Shown here piece by piece: positions 51,758-60,721 of a stretch of 64,000 bases of DNA (positions within the stretch are counted from its first letter, which is position 1; each line of letters opens with the position of its first letter). The position numbers and the translations under genes are program-made. The notes under the pieces were generated by a model, which worked only from the letters and a program-made list of their open reading frames with translations, was not told the DNA's origin and made no database searches. Origin of the DNA: CAVQRC01 sp963715045 (GTDB taxonomy: Bacteria; Planctomycetota; Planctomycetia; Pirellulales; Lacipirellulaceae); NCBI GenBank assembly GCA_963715045.1, contig CAVQRC010000014.1:1-64000 (forward strand), read 5' to 3'.

Positions 51758-53117
51758 TTACCGCGGCCGCGCTGGAAGTCGTGTTGCCGTCGGCAAAGAA
51801 GTCGAGAATGAAGATGTTGGAGAGGTACCGGGTCAACGACTCACCCGGCGTCTCTTGCAGAATCAGAATGTCGCCGGCGCGTACGAGGACGTTCTCGCGG
51901 GGATCTCGTAAGGCTTCGTTGAGGTCGACTCGAATCCGCAAATTCTTCCCGGTTCCGGGAACCTGGCGAATGACAGTCAACAAGCTGGGCGAAGGATTAC
52001 CGATTCCAACGCCAATGAGATTTCCGGAGAGGTTGTTGCCATTCACTCCTCCGTTGAGAATCGTTGCACCGACGCTTGTCACGGCTTCAACCACGCCCAG
52101 GTCGTAGTCACGCGGGAGCGGAACTTCGCGACTTCCGAGCAGACCACCGGTGTAGAAGACGTCGGCCTGGCGGGCGGCCACGAATACGATATCGCCATCG
52201 TGAAGCGTGACGTCCTCAGGCCCGAAGGGGATCTCCGCACCGGGGGGGAGTCGGAGCGGAATTCGAATCCGTTCGGGTCCCTGGTCGCGGACGCCATCGT
52301 AGCGTGTGTGCTCATACGGATTGTGCAATCCGGGAACCGCGGCATGGCCCCGCTCAATCACGATCTCATTCACGGCATCGGAGCCGGGCATGCCGCCAGT
52401 CTCAGCGAGAGCTGAGAGCACGTCCGCTTGATTGGCCGCCAGGAGGATGTTCATGCCCTGGCCCCGCTTTGCGGTCCGGGTGGCGGGCGTAACTGCGATT
52501 GAGGTCGGACTGATTGCGGCTTGCGAAGGGCCCTCTGCGGAGTCTTCGCGAATTACGGTCACGCGAGCCTGGCGGGGCCGCATCATGGTCAGCAGGATCC
52601 GCGATTCATCCTGCTTGACGATCTTCTTTTCCTGCGTGTACGCCTTGACGATTTCGTGATGTGCGGCGGGCAGCGTGAGGCCGGCAACATGAACGGGCTT
52701 GACGAGGGGGAGGGCGAGCGTGCCGTCCTGGCGGACCGGGATTGGAAAGCCCAGTGCGGGGGGCAGGTCTTGAGAGTCCGGATAACTCACCGGAGGCAGT
52801 TGATCGGGATTGCCGAGCACGCCGTCGACATACACGCCTAATACGTCACCGGGCCCCAGCTCGTAGTCCCCGGGCGGGGGACGCTTGAGCAGCTTGAGAG
52901 GAATCGGGACCAGTTCTTCCTTCGACTCGGCCAGCAGTTCGGGAGGCAACAGGCGGACTGGAACTCCGTTGGCGACGGGATTCGTCCAGGACGCACAGCC
53001 GGGCACCACCACCGCGAGCGCAGCGACCGCCAGCGACCGCCATCCCATGCGGGGTGGAATCGCAGCGCGGCAAGCGGGCGAAGAATTCGGCGTCTGGTAG
53101 CGGTCCGTCAGTGACAT
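51747..53117 (-). CDS. Polysaccharide export protein (Wza/SLBB-like outer-membrane lipoprotein)
   Basis: 456 residues. Lipobox VVPGC in SLAVAALAVVVPGCASW. The start of the export domain reads YELGPGDVLGVYVDGVLG, and the polysaccharide-export core has VRQDGTLALPLVKPVHVAGL and TLPAAHHEIVKAYTQEKKIV. Later SLBB-like segments include LHDGDIVFVAARQADVFYTG and NVLVRAGDILILQETPGE. It should form the outer-membrane channel for exopolysaccharide. First-in-line partner of the sugar-assembly genes to its right. Length and domain order fit planctomycete export proteins. Confidence 0.88.
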   Translation of the reverse strand: MSLTDRYQTPNSSPACRAAIPPRMGWRSLAVAALAVVVPGCASWTNPVANGVPVRLLPPELLAESKEELVPIPLKLLKRPPPGDYELGPGDVLGVYVDGVLGNPDQLPPVSYPDSQDLPPALGFPIPVRQDGTLALPLVKPVHVAGLTLPAAHHEIVKAYTQEKKIVKQDESRILLTMMRPRQARVTVIREDSAEGPSQAAISPTSIAVTPATRTAKRGQGMNILLAANQADVLSALAETGGMPGSDAVNEIVIERGHAAVPGLHNPYEHTRYDGVRDQGPERIRIPLRLPPGAEIPFGPEDVTLHDGDIVFVAARQADVFYTGGLLGSREVPLPRDYDLGVVEAVTSVGATILNGGVNGNNLSGNLIGVGIGNPSPSLLTVIRQVPGTGKNLRIRVDLNEALRDPRENVLVRAGDILILQETPGESLTRYLSNIFILDFFADGNTTSSAAAVSLP

Positions 53118-53123
53118 GCGTTG

Positions 53124-53828
53124 TCAGTAGGGCGGAAATGGATTCGGCGGGTCGAAACTCGGATCGGGCGGAAGCGGTTCGGCGGTTGAGGCAGGCTCCT
53201 GGGAGGCATCCAACCGATCCTGCGGGGCAGGCAGGACGGAGTCACTGCGGGGGGGCACCGTCTCGAGAATCGCCGGCCGACTCTCGGCAAACTCGTCAAC
53301 CAGATACCCGTCCTCGACCGAGGGCATGATCGACGACGGAAGGACAACGGCATCGCGATAGCCGCAGCGGATACACTCCGCGCTGCCGTGGCGAAAACCG
53401 TCAAACCAGTCCAGGATCGCCTGTTGCGGAATCGCCTGCTGGCGACCCACGCTCCAATACTCGCGAGGTGGGATTGGCGGTGGTGCGCCACTCCCACCGC
53501 GATAGAGATAGTCCGAAAACCCTGCCACGAAGCCACGGGCATAGTCGGCAGTGAAGTGCATGTCTGGCGACTCCCTCACCGTCTTCCGCCATACGCGGGA
53601 TGCCAGCTTCTCATTCTGCATTCGCGTCAGTCGATCGCTGCGATAGTAGAGAAACCGCGCTGGCTCAAAGAACGTCGTGCGTTTGCAAAGCTTGAAAACG
53701 TGATGAGTCTCGGAGACCACGCCGCAACCTAATCCCAAGGGAAGCCACAGCAGCAACAGCACGCCACACCCCGTGCGGCGGGAGATCGAGCCGAAAGCCT
53801 TGCAGCGGGTGACTTCAACACGTTTCAT
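53124..53828 (-). CDS. Planctomycete lipoprotein of unknown function, linked to polysaccharide export
   Basis: Start at 53828 (MKRVEVTRCKAF) chosen because it gives a lipoprotein signal (GVLLLLWLPLGLGCGVV). The mature protein of about 190 residues has YARGFVAGFSDYLYRGG, GAPPPIPPREYW and WFDGFRHGSAECIRCGYRDA, and a proline-rich tail ending DPPNPFPPY. I recognise this as a recurring but uncharacterised neighbour of export genes; that is memory-based. Its stop lies 6 bases before the export-protein ATG, so they are likely co-translated. Confidence 0.75.
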   Translation of the reverse strand: MKRVEVTRCKAFGSISRRTGCGVLLLLWLPLGLGCGVVSETHHVFKLCKRTTFFEPARFLYYRSDRLTRMQNEKLASRVWRKTVRESPDMHFTADYARGFVAGFSDYLYRGGSGAPPPIPPREYWSVGRQQAIPQQAILDWFDGFRHGSAECIRCGYRDAVVLPSSIMPSVEDGYLVDEFAESRPAILETVPPRSDSVLPAPQDRLDASQEPASTAEPLPPDPSFDPPNPFPPY

Positions 53829-53993
53829 CAAGAACAGTCGGCAGTTTCCGATTGATACCGCTCTGTGGAATCCAAGGAACACGCGCCACTCTGGCCGCGA
53901 ATGGCCCTTCCGGCGTCTCACGGTGAAAGAACGATTCAAAGATGAGATTCAAGCCGACCGACGACAAAACCGTGAGACTGCGGAGGGTCTCTA

Positions 53994-55016
53994 TCAATTC
54001 TTCCAATCACCGTCTAGGTGAATTCGCAGCGGCGATTCCGTGCCGGCAAACTGCGGGGAATGGAGAAGTGTCTGCAGGTCGATTGCCAGCATTTCGGTCA
54101 CGATTTGCTGTCCGTCGCGATTGAGGTGAATGCCATCGGCGAACAGCTCATGCCGGTGCTCCAGGAGGTGGTTGTAATCCAGAAAGACGACGTGCGGGTG
54201 TCGTGTGGCGAAACTGCGAAAAATATCAAGAATCGCGTCATGGGCCGGCCGATCGACGTCGTTGAGCAGGTCCATCGAGGGCAGATACACGAGCACCATC
54301 GTGACCTGGTTGGCACCGAGCAGTTCGACCGTGTCACGAAACGCGGCGAGCCCACCCGGCTGAACGCGATGACGCTGAACACGGCCTTTCTCGATCCGCT
54401 GCATCACCGCCTGCAAGTCGGCCCGGGACTGCTTGAAGTTGGCCCGGACGTCGAGCATGCCCCGTGCGGCCAGTGCCAATGTCGTCTCGTTGTACCGTGT
54501 CAGCCGCATCATATGGCACAGCCCGAGCCGTAGCCGGGAAGGGCAGCCGCAAGCCGCATGCGTTCCGATTTCAGGCTCCGAGAGAAACGGGAGAAACAGC
54601 TCGTAGGAGTTGGAGCTCAGTCCTCCATCATCAAACGTATAACCGCTTACGTCGTAGACAACCAATTCAAGCGGCGTCTTCGCCGAAGCGAGGTAATGCC
54701 GAAGCATTGCCTGACGATCGCGGATATTGGCGCCGGCCACGGCGTACTTGGCGACCGGTCGGTGCACACGCTGTTCGAGCAAACCCGCATCGATCCCCAG
54801 CACGGTCCGCGAATGACCGAGGCATACGATCGGACAGGCTTCGTCGAGGCGATAGTAGGATCGCAAGCCGTGCTGCAAGACGGCGTCACCTGCCCGGTCG
54901 ACGATAAACACCACGCCGCAGAATAAGCTCAGCCGCAAGGCCGCCAGAAAGTACGTTTTGGGGCGTCGCCGCAGATCTGCATACAGTGGGCTAGAACTGA
55001 AAATAGATGAAATCAT
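53994..55016 (-). CDS. SGNH/AlgX-like acyl-transfer partner of MBOAT protein
   Basis: 340 residues, one N-terminal membrane helix (LAALRLSLFCGVVFIVDRAG), then a periplasmic domain with CPIVCLGHSRTVLGIDA (nucleophile-type Ser) and ELFADGIHLNRDGQQIVTEM (catalytic Asp-x-x-His), the two key blocks of SGNH hydrolase/AlgJ-AlgX-like domains. Such proteins accept acetyl groups from a membrane MBOAT protein and pass them to a polysaccharide. It overlaps the MBOAT gene by 26 bases. Confidence 0.85.
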   Translation of the reverse strand: MISSIFSSSPLYADLRRRPKTYFLAALRLSLFCGVVFIVDRAGDAVLQHGLRSYYRLDEACPIVCLGHSRTVLGIDAGLLEQRVHRPVAKYAVAGANIRDRQAMLRHYLASAKTPLELVVYDVSGYTFDDGGLSSNSYELFLPFLSEPEIGTHAACGCPSRLRLGLCHMMRLTRYNETTLALAARGMLDVRANFKQSRADLQAVMQRIEKGRVQRHRVQPGGLAAFRDTVELLGANQVTMVLVYLPSMDLLNDVDRPAHDAILDIFRSFATRHPHVVFLDYNHLLEHRHELFADGIHLNRDGQQIVTEMLAIDLQTLLHSPQFAGTESPLRIHLDGDWKN

Positions 55017-56427
55017 GATTCGTCTTTCCGAGCAACGCCATACCGACGAGCAACGCCACGGAGGACGCCCACCGCAGCCAGGGCAGCGGGGAAGGTAATC
55101 GAGCGTCGCGACCGCGGAACAACTCGGACTGCGAGATCTGAATCAGCACCAGCAGCCCGATCAAGGCCAGCCCTAACTGCGTAGCGAGCTGCGACGGGCC
55201 CCAGTACAGCTGCCCCCACGGCTGGTAGGCGAGGGCCGATACGATGTACCAGGCGTCTGACAGGTTGGCGGCGCGAAACACGCACCAGGAGACGAGAACC
55301 AGGCAGAACGTCGCGGCGATTCCGATGCCGCGGCGGGCGAACTCCGGCAGCCCAAGTGTTTCATACATGGTCCTGATGGCGGGGGCCGAAATCACGGCGG
55401 CCAGATAGTACACCGCATGCAGCCCGCCCCACACGACGAAGGTCCAGTTCGCGCCGTGCCACAAGCCGCTGAGCACGAACACGGCGAGAATGTTCCGACT
55501 CCAGATCCACCGGCTCGTCGGGCAATTGCCACCCAGCGGTACGTAAACGTAGTCGCGAAACCAGCTCGAAAGCGAAATGTGCCACCGCCGCCAGAAATCG
55601 GGAATCGAGCTGGCGAAGTAAGGAAGGCGGAAGTTCTGCAGGAGATCGAAGCCGAGCACGCGGGCAGCTCCGATCGCGATATCGGAGTAGCCCGAGAAAT
55701 CGCAATAGATCTGGAAAGCAAAGAAGAAGGTAGCGAGCAGGAGCGTCGACGGTGAATGAACATGCGGATCGGCGTAAATGCAGTTGACGTATTCGGCGAG
55801 TCGGTCGGCGATGACGACCTTCTTGAACAGGCCCCACAGAATCAGGCCCAGCCCGTTGGCGATGCGGTCGAAGTCGATGGCGTGCCGCACGCGGAACTGG
55901 GGCAGCAGGTGCCCCGCGCGTTCAATCGGGCCTGCTACGAGTTGCGGAAAGAACGAGACGTAAAGGGCGAAGATCCCCAGTTGCCGCTCCGGGCGAATGC
56001 GGCGTCGATACACGTCGATCGTGTAGCTCAATGTTTGAAACGTGTAGAACGAGATTCCGACCGGAAGGAGGAGGTCGGATGCGGGTAAATCATCGCGCCA
56101 GCCGCACGCATCGAGTACGGCGGTCACGTTGGCGACGAAGAAGTTGAAGTATTTGAATGTGAACAGCAGGCCCAGATTGACGACAAGACTCACGGCCAGC
56201 CAGCTGCGGCGGACAAGAGTCGAGTTGCACGCGGCGATTCTGCGGGCGGCCACATAGTCGACGATCGTCGAAGCGATGATCAGCAGCAGGTACGCTGGAT
56301 TCCAGCACATGTAGAAGTAGTAGCTGCCCACGAGGAGTACCAGCCAGCGAATTCCGTACGGCGCGACGAAGTACAGCAGGCAGATCACTGCGAAAAAGAT
56401 CGGAAACTGATAGGAGTTGAACAGCAT
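54991..56427 (-). CDS. MBOAT-family O-acyltransferase (AlgI-like)
   Basis: 478 residues with about ten membrane helices. LLPVGISFYTFQTLSYTIDV, FFPQLVAGPIERAGHLLPQF, FWRRWHISLSSWFRDYVYVP and FVLSGLWHGANWTFVVWGGL (catalytic His in LWHG) are the landmarks of AlgI/PatA-type membrane-bound O-acyltransferases. It moves acetyl groups across the membrane for polysaccharide O-acetylation with the following SGNH partner. Confidence 0.95.
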   Translation of the reverse strand: MLFNSYQFPIFFAVICLLYFVAPYGIRWLVLLVGSYYFYMCWNPAYLLLIIASTIVDYVAARRIAACNSTLVRRSWLAVSLVVNLGLLFTFKYFNFFVANVTAVLDACGWRDDLPASDLLLPVGISFYTFQTLSYTIDVYRRRIRPERQLGIFALYVSFFPQLVAGPIERAGHLLPQFRVRHAIDFDRIANGLGLILWGLFKKVVIADRLAEYVNCIYADPHVHSPSTLLLATFFFAFQIYCDFSGYSDIAIGAARVLGFDLLQNFRLPYFASSIPDFWRRWHISLSSWFRDYVYVPLGGNCPTSRWIWSRNILAVFVLSGLWHGANWTFVVWGGLHAVYYLAAVISAPAIRTMYETLGLPEFARRGIGIAATFCLVLVSWCVFRAANLSDAWYIVSALAYQPWGQLYWGPSQLATQLGLALIGLLVLIQISQSELFRGRDARLPSPLPWLRWASSVALLVGMALLGKTNHDFIYFQF

Positions 56428-58017
56428 CTAAGAGCCGATCCCGACATTGGTATCAACGAGCGAATTGGCCGGGCGTGAGGCACGTTCACCGAGATTCTGG
56501 GATCGGTAGCTGGTTCGGGGCTCGTTGTCGCTGGCGGGCCCCGCTCGGCGACTCCGCCGGGGCCGGGCCGCGTAGTAGAGCAGGAAGAACAGGAACGGGT
56601 AGAAGGTCAAGTTTCTGCGAGGTTCCCCCAACGCCAGGTAACCGCTGAGGAAGGTATAGATCGCGATGGAAACCACGATCACGACGGCCAGCGGGCTGGG
56701 ACGGCGGCAGGCCCAAATAGCGAGGGCCAGGAACACCAGCGGATAAGCGACCGTGATCAACCCGGTAAGCTCATAAACCGACTCGCAGCCGATCACAAAC
56801 GCGTTCGCGCCGGCGGATGCCAGGCCCGATGAGGCCCGGCGATCCGATTCCAGATTGCTCAAGGGACTCGTCCAGTAGAACGCCCGGTTCCAGGGACGCT
56901 GATCGTGCAACCACAGCGATCCCATCCGGCACAGCGGGTAGATGACGTAGAACCGCAAGGGATCCTGCTCCAACCGCCGGGCTGCGGCAGTGCCGAATGC
57001 AGCGTCCATTTCCGGATCGCGAAAACCCAGTTTCAGCCGTGTTGATTTCAGAGCTGGATCGCGATACCTCGTCAGCAGCGCAAGCAACCGCTCGCGTTCC
57101 TTGACAGACGAGAATACCTCGTTGGGAATCTGGACTTCCACATCGTTGGAGAACCACAGATTGATATCGCGAACGTGAGTCGACCACGTCCTGATCCACA
57201 AGCCAAAGCCGCTGCTGAAGGCCGATCCCTGCTCGCCCGGATGGTTGCTGTAAACCGTCAGGATCGGTCGCCCGAGTGCCCGGTAGCAGTGCAATTGCCA
57301 GGGAATCATCACGACCAGACTGCCGGCCACCAGCCAGGCGAGCGAAGTTGCCGAGCAGCGGTGGTGCCAGGCGACCACCGCCCAGACGCCAACGGCGAGA
57401 AACACGATCCCCGGAGCGGTCAGCACCAACGCGACGGGCAGCATCCCGGCCAGCAGCATCCACACGATACGCGGCTGCCGCTGTGCGGAACGCATCTCTT
57501 CGAGCCGCGACAAGACAAAGACCAGCAGACTCCCCAGAAACACGGTCCAGGTTTCCGACAGCAGGATGCCCGAAAACGTCGCCAATTGACCGCAGACCGC
57601 GAGGGCCACCAAGGCCAACGACGCGGCCCTTCTGCTGCGTGGACGGATCGCGGCATATACCAGCAGACAGGAGCCCAGACTCAAGCCCAGTTGCACCACG
57701 CGAACCAGATTGTTGGAGGGAACCACTGCGAAGATGGCGGCCAGCAGCAGCGGATAGCCGGGTGGCAGGTCGGTTTCGAGGGTCCCGTTGCGGCCGAATC
57801 CTTGACCGGTCAGCAACGCATGCGCCTGCGAGGTGTAACGGTGAATATCGCCTGCGCTGTCGGGATTAAACAGGGCAATCCGCACCAGCAATGCGAGCAA
57901 CAGACCGGCGAACACCCACCCCAACTCGCGATCGCGAGTCCGGTTGTCGGAAGCGACGATGTCGGCGTCAATGCTTCGCATGGGCCGCGGGTCGTGCGGA
58001 TGTTCGGAAAGGGACAT
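56428..58017 (-). CDS. GT-C-type membrane glycosyltransferase
   Basis: 529 residues and about ten transmembrane helices. The first periplasmic loop has IHRYTSQAHALLTGQGFG and LETDLPPGYPLLLAAIFAV, the arrangement (acidic loop, then PPGYP) of PMT/ArnT-like or GT87-like glycosyltransferases using polyprenyl-linked sugars. A long soluble segment follows (WFSNDVEVQIPNEVFSSVKE). Its stop abuts the MBOAT start, and it belongs to the polysaccharide operon. The sugar is unknown. Confidence 0.8.
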   Translation of the reverse strand: MSLSEHPHDPRPMRSIDADIVASDNRTRDRELGWVFAGLLLALLVRIALFNPDSAGDIHRYTSQAHALLTGQGFGRNGTLETDLPPGYPLLLAAIFAVVPSNNLVRVVQLGLSLGSCLLVYAAIRPRSRRAASLALVALAVCGQLATFSGILLSETWTVFLGSLLVFVLSRLEEMRSAQRQPRIVWMLLAGMLPVALVLTAPGIVFLAVGVWAVVAWHHRCSATSLAWLVAGSLVVMIPWQLHCYRALGRPILTVYSNHPGEQGSAFSSGFGLWIRTWSTHVRDINLWFSNDVEVQIPNEVFSSVKERERLLALLTRYRDPALKSTRLKLGFRDPEMDAAFGTAAARRLEQDPLRFYVIYPLCRMGSLWLHDQRPWNRAFYWTSPLSNLESDRRASSGLASAGANAFVIGCESVYELTGLITVAYPLVFLALAIWACRRPSPLAVVIVVSIAIYTFLSGYLALGEPRRNLTFYPFLFFLLYYAARPRRSRRAGPASDNEPRTSYRSQNLGERASRPANSLVDTNVGIGS

Positions 58018-58047
58018 GTTGTGGGCGAGGTGAACCGAATCGCGTGG

Positions 58048-59067
58048 TCAAAGCGTGATCCGCCCACCCTGGGCCTTGATGCTGTTTTGAGCAGCTTCGA
58101 GCATTCTCACGACGCGGAGCCCGGCTTCTCCGCTGGTCAGCGGCTCGGCCCCCGAGGAAACGCACTCGGCGAAATGGCAAACCATCGACTGCAGCGGCTC
58201 TTCGCTCACGAGGTGAGGCGACCAGACATCACCCGTGCGATAGCCGACCAGGACACCGCGGCGTTGTTCCGGATCATGGTTGATCTCGATGCCGCGATCG
58301 TAGACTTTGATCTTTTCGTCGGGATCCAGATCGTTGTAGACGACGCTCTGGTTACTGCCGCCGACGATGAAGTGGCGTACCTTGACCGGGCTGAGCCAGT
58401 TGACGTGAAACGAGGCCACCAGCCCGTCCCCGAAATCGAGGTTCATGTAGGCCACGTCCTCAATCTGATTCTCGTTGTCGGCGTGGCAGGCACCGAACGC
58501 CGAGACACTTTTGGGCAGCCGGCCGAGCACGAAATCCATGATCGAAAGATCATGCGGGGCGAGATCCCACAGCACGTTGATGTCGTGTTGAAACAGCCCC
58601 AGGTTGATCCGCACGCTGTCGATGAAGTAGAGCTCGCCGAGCCGACCGGAATCGACCAGTTCCTTGATCTTGCGAACCGGCCCGCTGTAGACGTAGGTAT
58701 GGTCGACCATCAGCGTCAGGTTGTTCGCCTTCGCCAGCGCGACCATTCTCTCGGCATCTCGGACGGATGCGGCCAGCGGCTTCTCGACGAGGAGATGCTT
58801 GCCGGCTTCGAGCAAGGCCATCCCGATCGAGTAGTGGCTGGCGACCGGAGTGGCGATCGCCACGGCGTCGATGTCGTCGCGGACCAGCAGGTCGCCGGCG
58901 TCGGTGAGCGGCTCGATCGCCGGATAGCTGGAAAGCACCTGCCGCAGACGCGTCTCGTCACGGTCGCATACGGCGACGACCTCTGCCTGCGGGCACCGCA
59001 CGAAGTTACGGATCAGGTTAGGACCCCAATAGCCGGCTCCCACGACGGCGACACGGACGGGTTTCAC
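58048..59067 (-). CDS. Cytoplasmic Gfo/Idh/MocA sugar oxidoreductase
   Basis: 339 residues without a signal peptide, unlike the two Tat-exported homologues in this window. Rossmann motif VAVVGAGYWGPNLIRNF, signature LLVEKPLAASVRDAER, and IDSVRINLGLFQHDINVLWD. Such cytoplasmic enzymes act on nucleotide sugars, for instance oxidising C3 before amination. The next genes encode two aminotransferases and an acyltransferase, consistent with synthesis of a 3-amino or N-acylated sugar, as in WbpB-type pathways. Confidence 0.85.
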   Translation of the reverse strand: MKPVRVAVVGAGYWGPNLIRNFVRCPQAEVVAVCDRDETRLRQVLSSYPAIEPLTDAGDLLVRDDIDAVAIATPVASHYSIGMALLEAGKHLLVEKPLAASVRDAERMVALAKANNLTLMVDHTYVYSGPVRKIKELVDSGRLGELYFIDSVRINLGLFQHDINVLWDLAPHDLSIMDFVLGRLPKSVSAFGACHADNENQIEDVAYMNLDFGDGLVASFHVNWLSPVKVRHFIVGGSNQSVVYNDLDPDEKIKVYDRGIEINHDPEQRRGVLVGYRTGDVWSPHLVSEEPLQSMVCHFAECVSSGAEPLTSGEAGLRVVRMLEAAQNSIKAQGGRITL

Positions 59068-59228
59068 GGGACCACCTCCTTCAGCGCGTTCGAAGTGACT
59101 CGGAGGCTTTCAGCGGGCAGTCGTGCTGCCGCGCTTCAGCCGCGGCTCAGCAACTTGCTTCGCCGCAAAAGTTTTCAGATTCGAGTGCTACGAACAGTCA
59201 ACTGCCGAGGAGCTGCTGCAGTGTGGCA

Positions 59229-60269
59229 TCACTGCGATTCGGCGTGCTCGTGGTTGACCAGGGTGTGATGATCGAAATGGGGGAGCGGTGGCAGTTGCCG
59301 CTCGGATTGGGGAGGGTCTTCGGCTTCGGACGCCTTGCCAGGCAGGCAATGCGGGAGGTGTTCTTCAACGATGTACCAGGGACGTCCGCGAGCCTGATCG
59401 AATGCCCGCCACAGGTATTCCCCGAGGATGCCGAGCATGAGCAACTGCAGCCCTCCGAGACCCAAAACGACGACCATTACCGAAGAATACCCCGCAACCG
59501 GATTTCCTCGCAGCGCGTTGTAGATCACCTGTACGGCCATCGCAAAGGCGATCAGGCTGATGAGCAGCCCGAGTCCGCTGGCAGCGCGAATCGGCGTGTA
59601 ACTGAAAGAGACCACCGAATCGACAAACAGTTTTATCTTTTTGGCAAGGGTCCATTTGCTCACTCCGGCGCGGCGGGTGTGTTTGGCGTATTCGATCGAC
59701 GTTTGCCGAAAGCCCATCCACAACACCAGTGCGAGGAAGCTCGTGTTCTTCTCGGGAATCGCGTTATAGGCATCGATGACTTTGCGATCCATGAGCAGGA
59801 AGTCGGCCCCACCTCGCGGCATCTCCGGCAAGCCCAGCCGCCGCATGACGGCGTAATACGCGGCGGCGCAGAGTCTGGTCGACCACCGCTCGCCGCGACG
59901 TTCCGCCCGTGCGGCCCAGACGACGTCGAATTGCTGTTCCCATTGCTCGATCAGTTGACCGATGACCTCCGGTGGATCCTGCAGGTCGGCGGCGAGCAGT
60001 ACCGCGCAATCACCGCGGCAGACCGCCAGTCCGGCGGAAAAGGCCGCATGCGATCCGCAATTGCGCGACAGCCGCACATACTGCACGTTCGCTTCCGTTG
60101 CGGCCCAGCTTCTCGCAAAGCTGGCACCCCGATCGGTCGAGTGATCGTCGACGAGTACGATCTCGTAGCCGTCGGGCAGATCGGATACTGCGGCCAGCAC
60201 GCGACGTTTGAATTCCGGCAGGTTTTCCGCTTCGTTCAGGAACGCGGTGATGATACTTATTCGCGGCAT
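59229..60269 (-). CDS. Family 2 glycosyltransferase with membrane anchor
   Basis: Start at 60269 (PRISIITAFLNEAENLPEFK); the long upstream open frame is out of keeping with the family. GT2 landmarks are YEIVLVDDHSTDRG, AVLLAADLQDPPEV (DxD-like) and MPRGGADFLLMDRKVIDAYN; two C-terminal helices follow (LGLLISLIAFAMAVQVIYNA and VMVVVLGLGGLQLLMLGIL). This is the architecture of polyprenyl-phosphate glycosyltransferases (DPM1/ArnC-like). The start overlaps the acyltransferase gene end by 13 bases. Confidence 0.88.
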   Translation of the reverse strand: MPRISIITAFLNEAENLPEFKRRVLAAVSDLPDGYEIVLVDDHSTDRGASFARSWAATEANVQYVRLSRNCGSHAAFSAGLAVCRGDCAVLLAADLQDPPEVIGQLIEQWEQQFDVVWAARAERRGERWSTRLCAAAYYAVMRRLGLPEMPRGGADFLLMDRKVIDAYNAIPEKNTSFLALVLWMGFRQTSIEYAKHTRRAGVSKWTLAKKIKLFVDSVVSFSYTPIRAASGLGLLISLIAFAMAVQVIYNALRGNPVAGYSSVMVVVLGLGGLQLLMLGILGEYLWRAFDQARGRPWYIVEEHLPHCLPGKASEAEDPPQSERQLPPLPHFDHHTLVNHEHAESQ

Positions 60270-60721
60270 CGTTGCTCCTCGTTGCGGCGCCACGCAGCCA
60301 CGTCTGCGCGTAAATCGCGGACGGCCTTTGCGGGCACGCCGGCCATGAGCGTGTAGGGTGGTACCTCGGTGCCTTCGGTGACGACGGCTCCGGCCGCGAT
60401 CACCGAGTGATGCCCGATGCGACAGCCCATCAGGATCACCGCATTTGTGCCCACGAATACGTAGTCGTCGATGACGGTCGGTCGGGTGTCGACCACGTCG
60501 TACCGCCGCTCGGTGAGGCATCTCTTGACCGTGGAATGCGAGAGGATCTGGGCCCCGCAGGAAATGTCACAGCCGCGGCCGATCCGCAGCCCACCCTGGC
60601 CGTCGATCAGCGTGAAGGCCCCGATCCAGGTGCCGTCGCCAATGTCCGGTTGACCAGTGATCAAACAGTGATCGTTGTAGGGATGCGATCTCTTCCCCGC
60701 GGTTTGCGACGACGACATCAT
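60257..60721 (-). CDS. Hexapeptide-repeat acyltransferase
   Basis: About 154 residues in left-handed-helix hexapeptide units: PDIGDGTWIGAFTLIDGQGG, LRIGRGCDISCGAQILSHST, VVDTRPTVIDDYVFVGTNAV, ILMGCRIGHHSVIAAGAVVT, then VPPYTLMAGVPAKAVRDL. The histidine in SHST is a likely catalytic residue. It probably N- or O-acylates the amino sugar made by the adjacent aminotransferase and oxidoreductase. Overlaps the DegT gene stop by four bases. Confidence 0.88.
   Translation of the reverse strand: MMSSSQTAGKRSHPYNDHCLITGQPDIGDGTWIGAFTLIDGQGGLRIGRGCDISCGAQILSHSTVKRCLTERRYDVVDTRPTVIDDYVFVGTNAVILMGCRIGHHSVIAAGAVVTEGTEVPPYTLMAGVPAKAVRDLRADVAAWRRNEEQRCRE

Noticed and set aside
57175..59268. A 697-residue plus-strand open frame opposite the GT-C and oxidoreductase genes
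   Set aside because: It is antisense to two clearly conserved genes and its translation is Arg/Gln/His-rich with no domain, a typical high-GC shadow.
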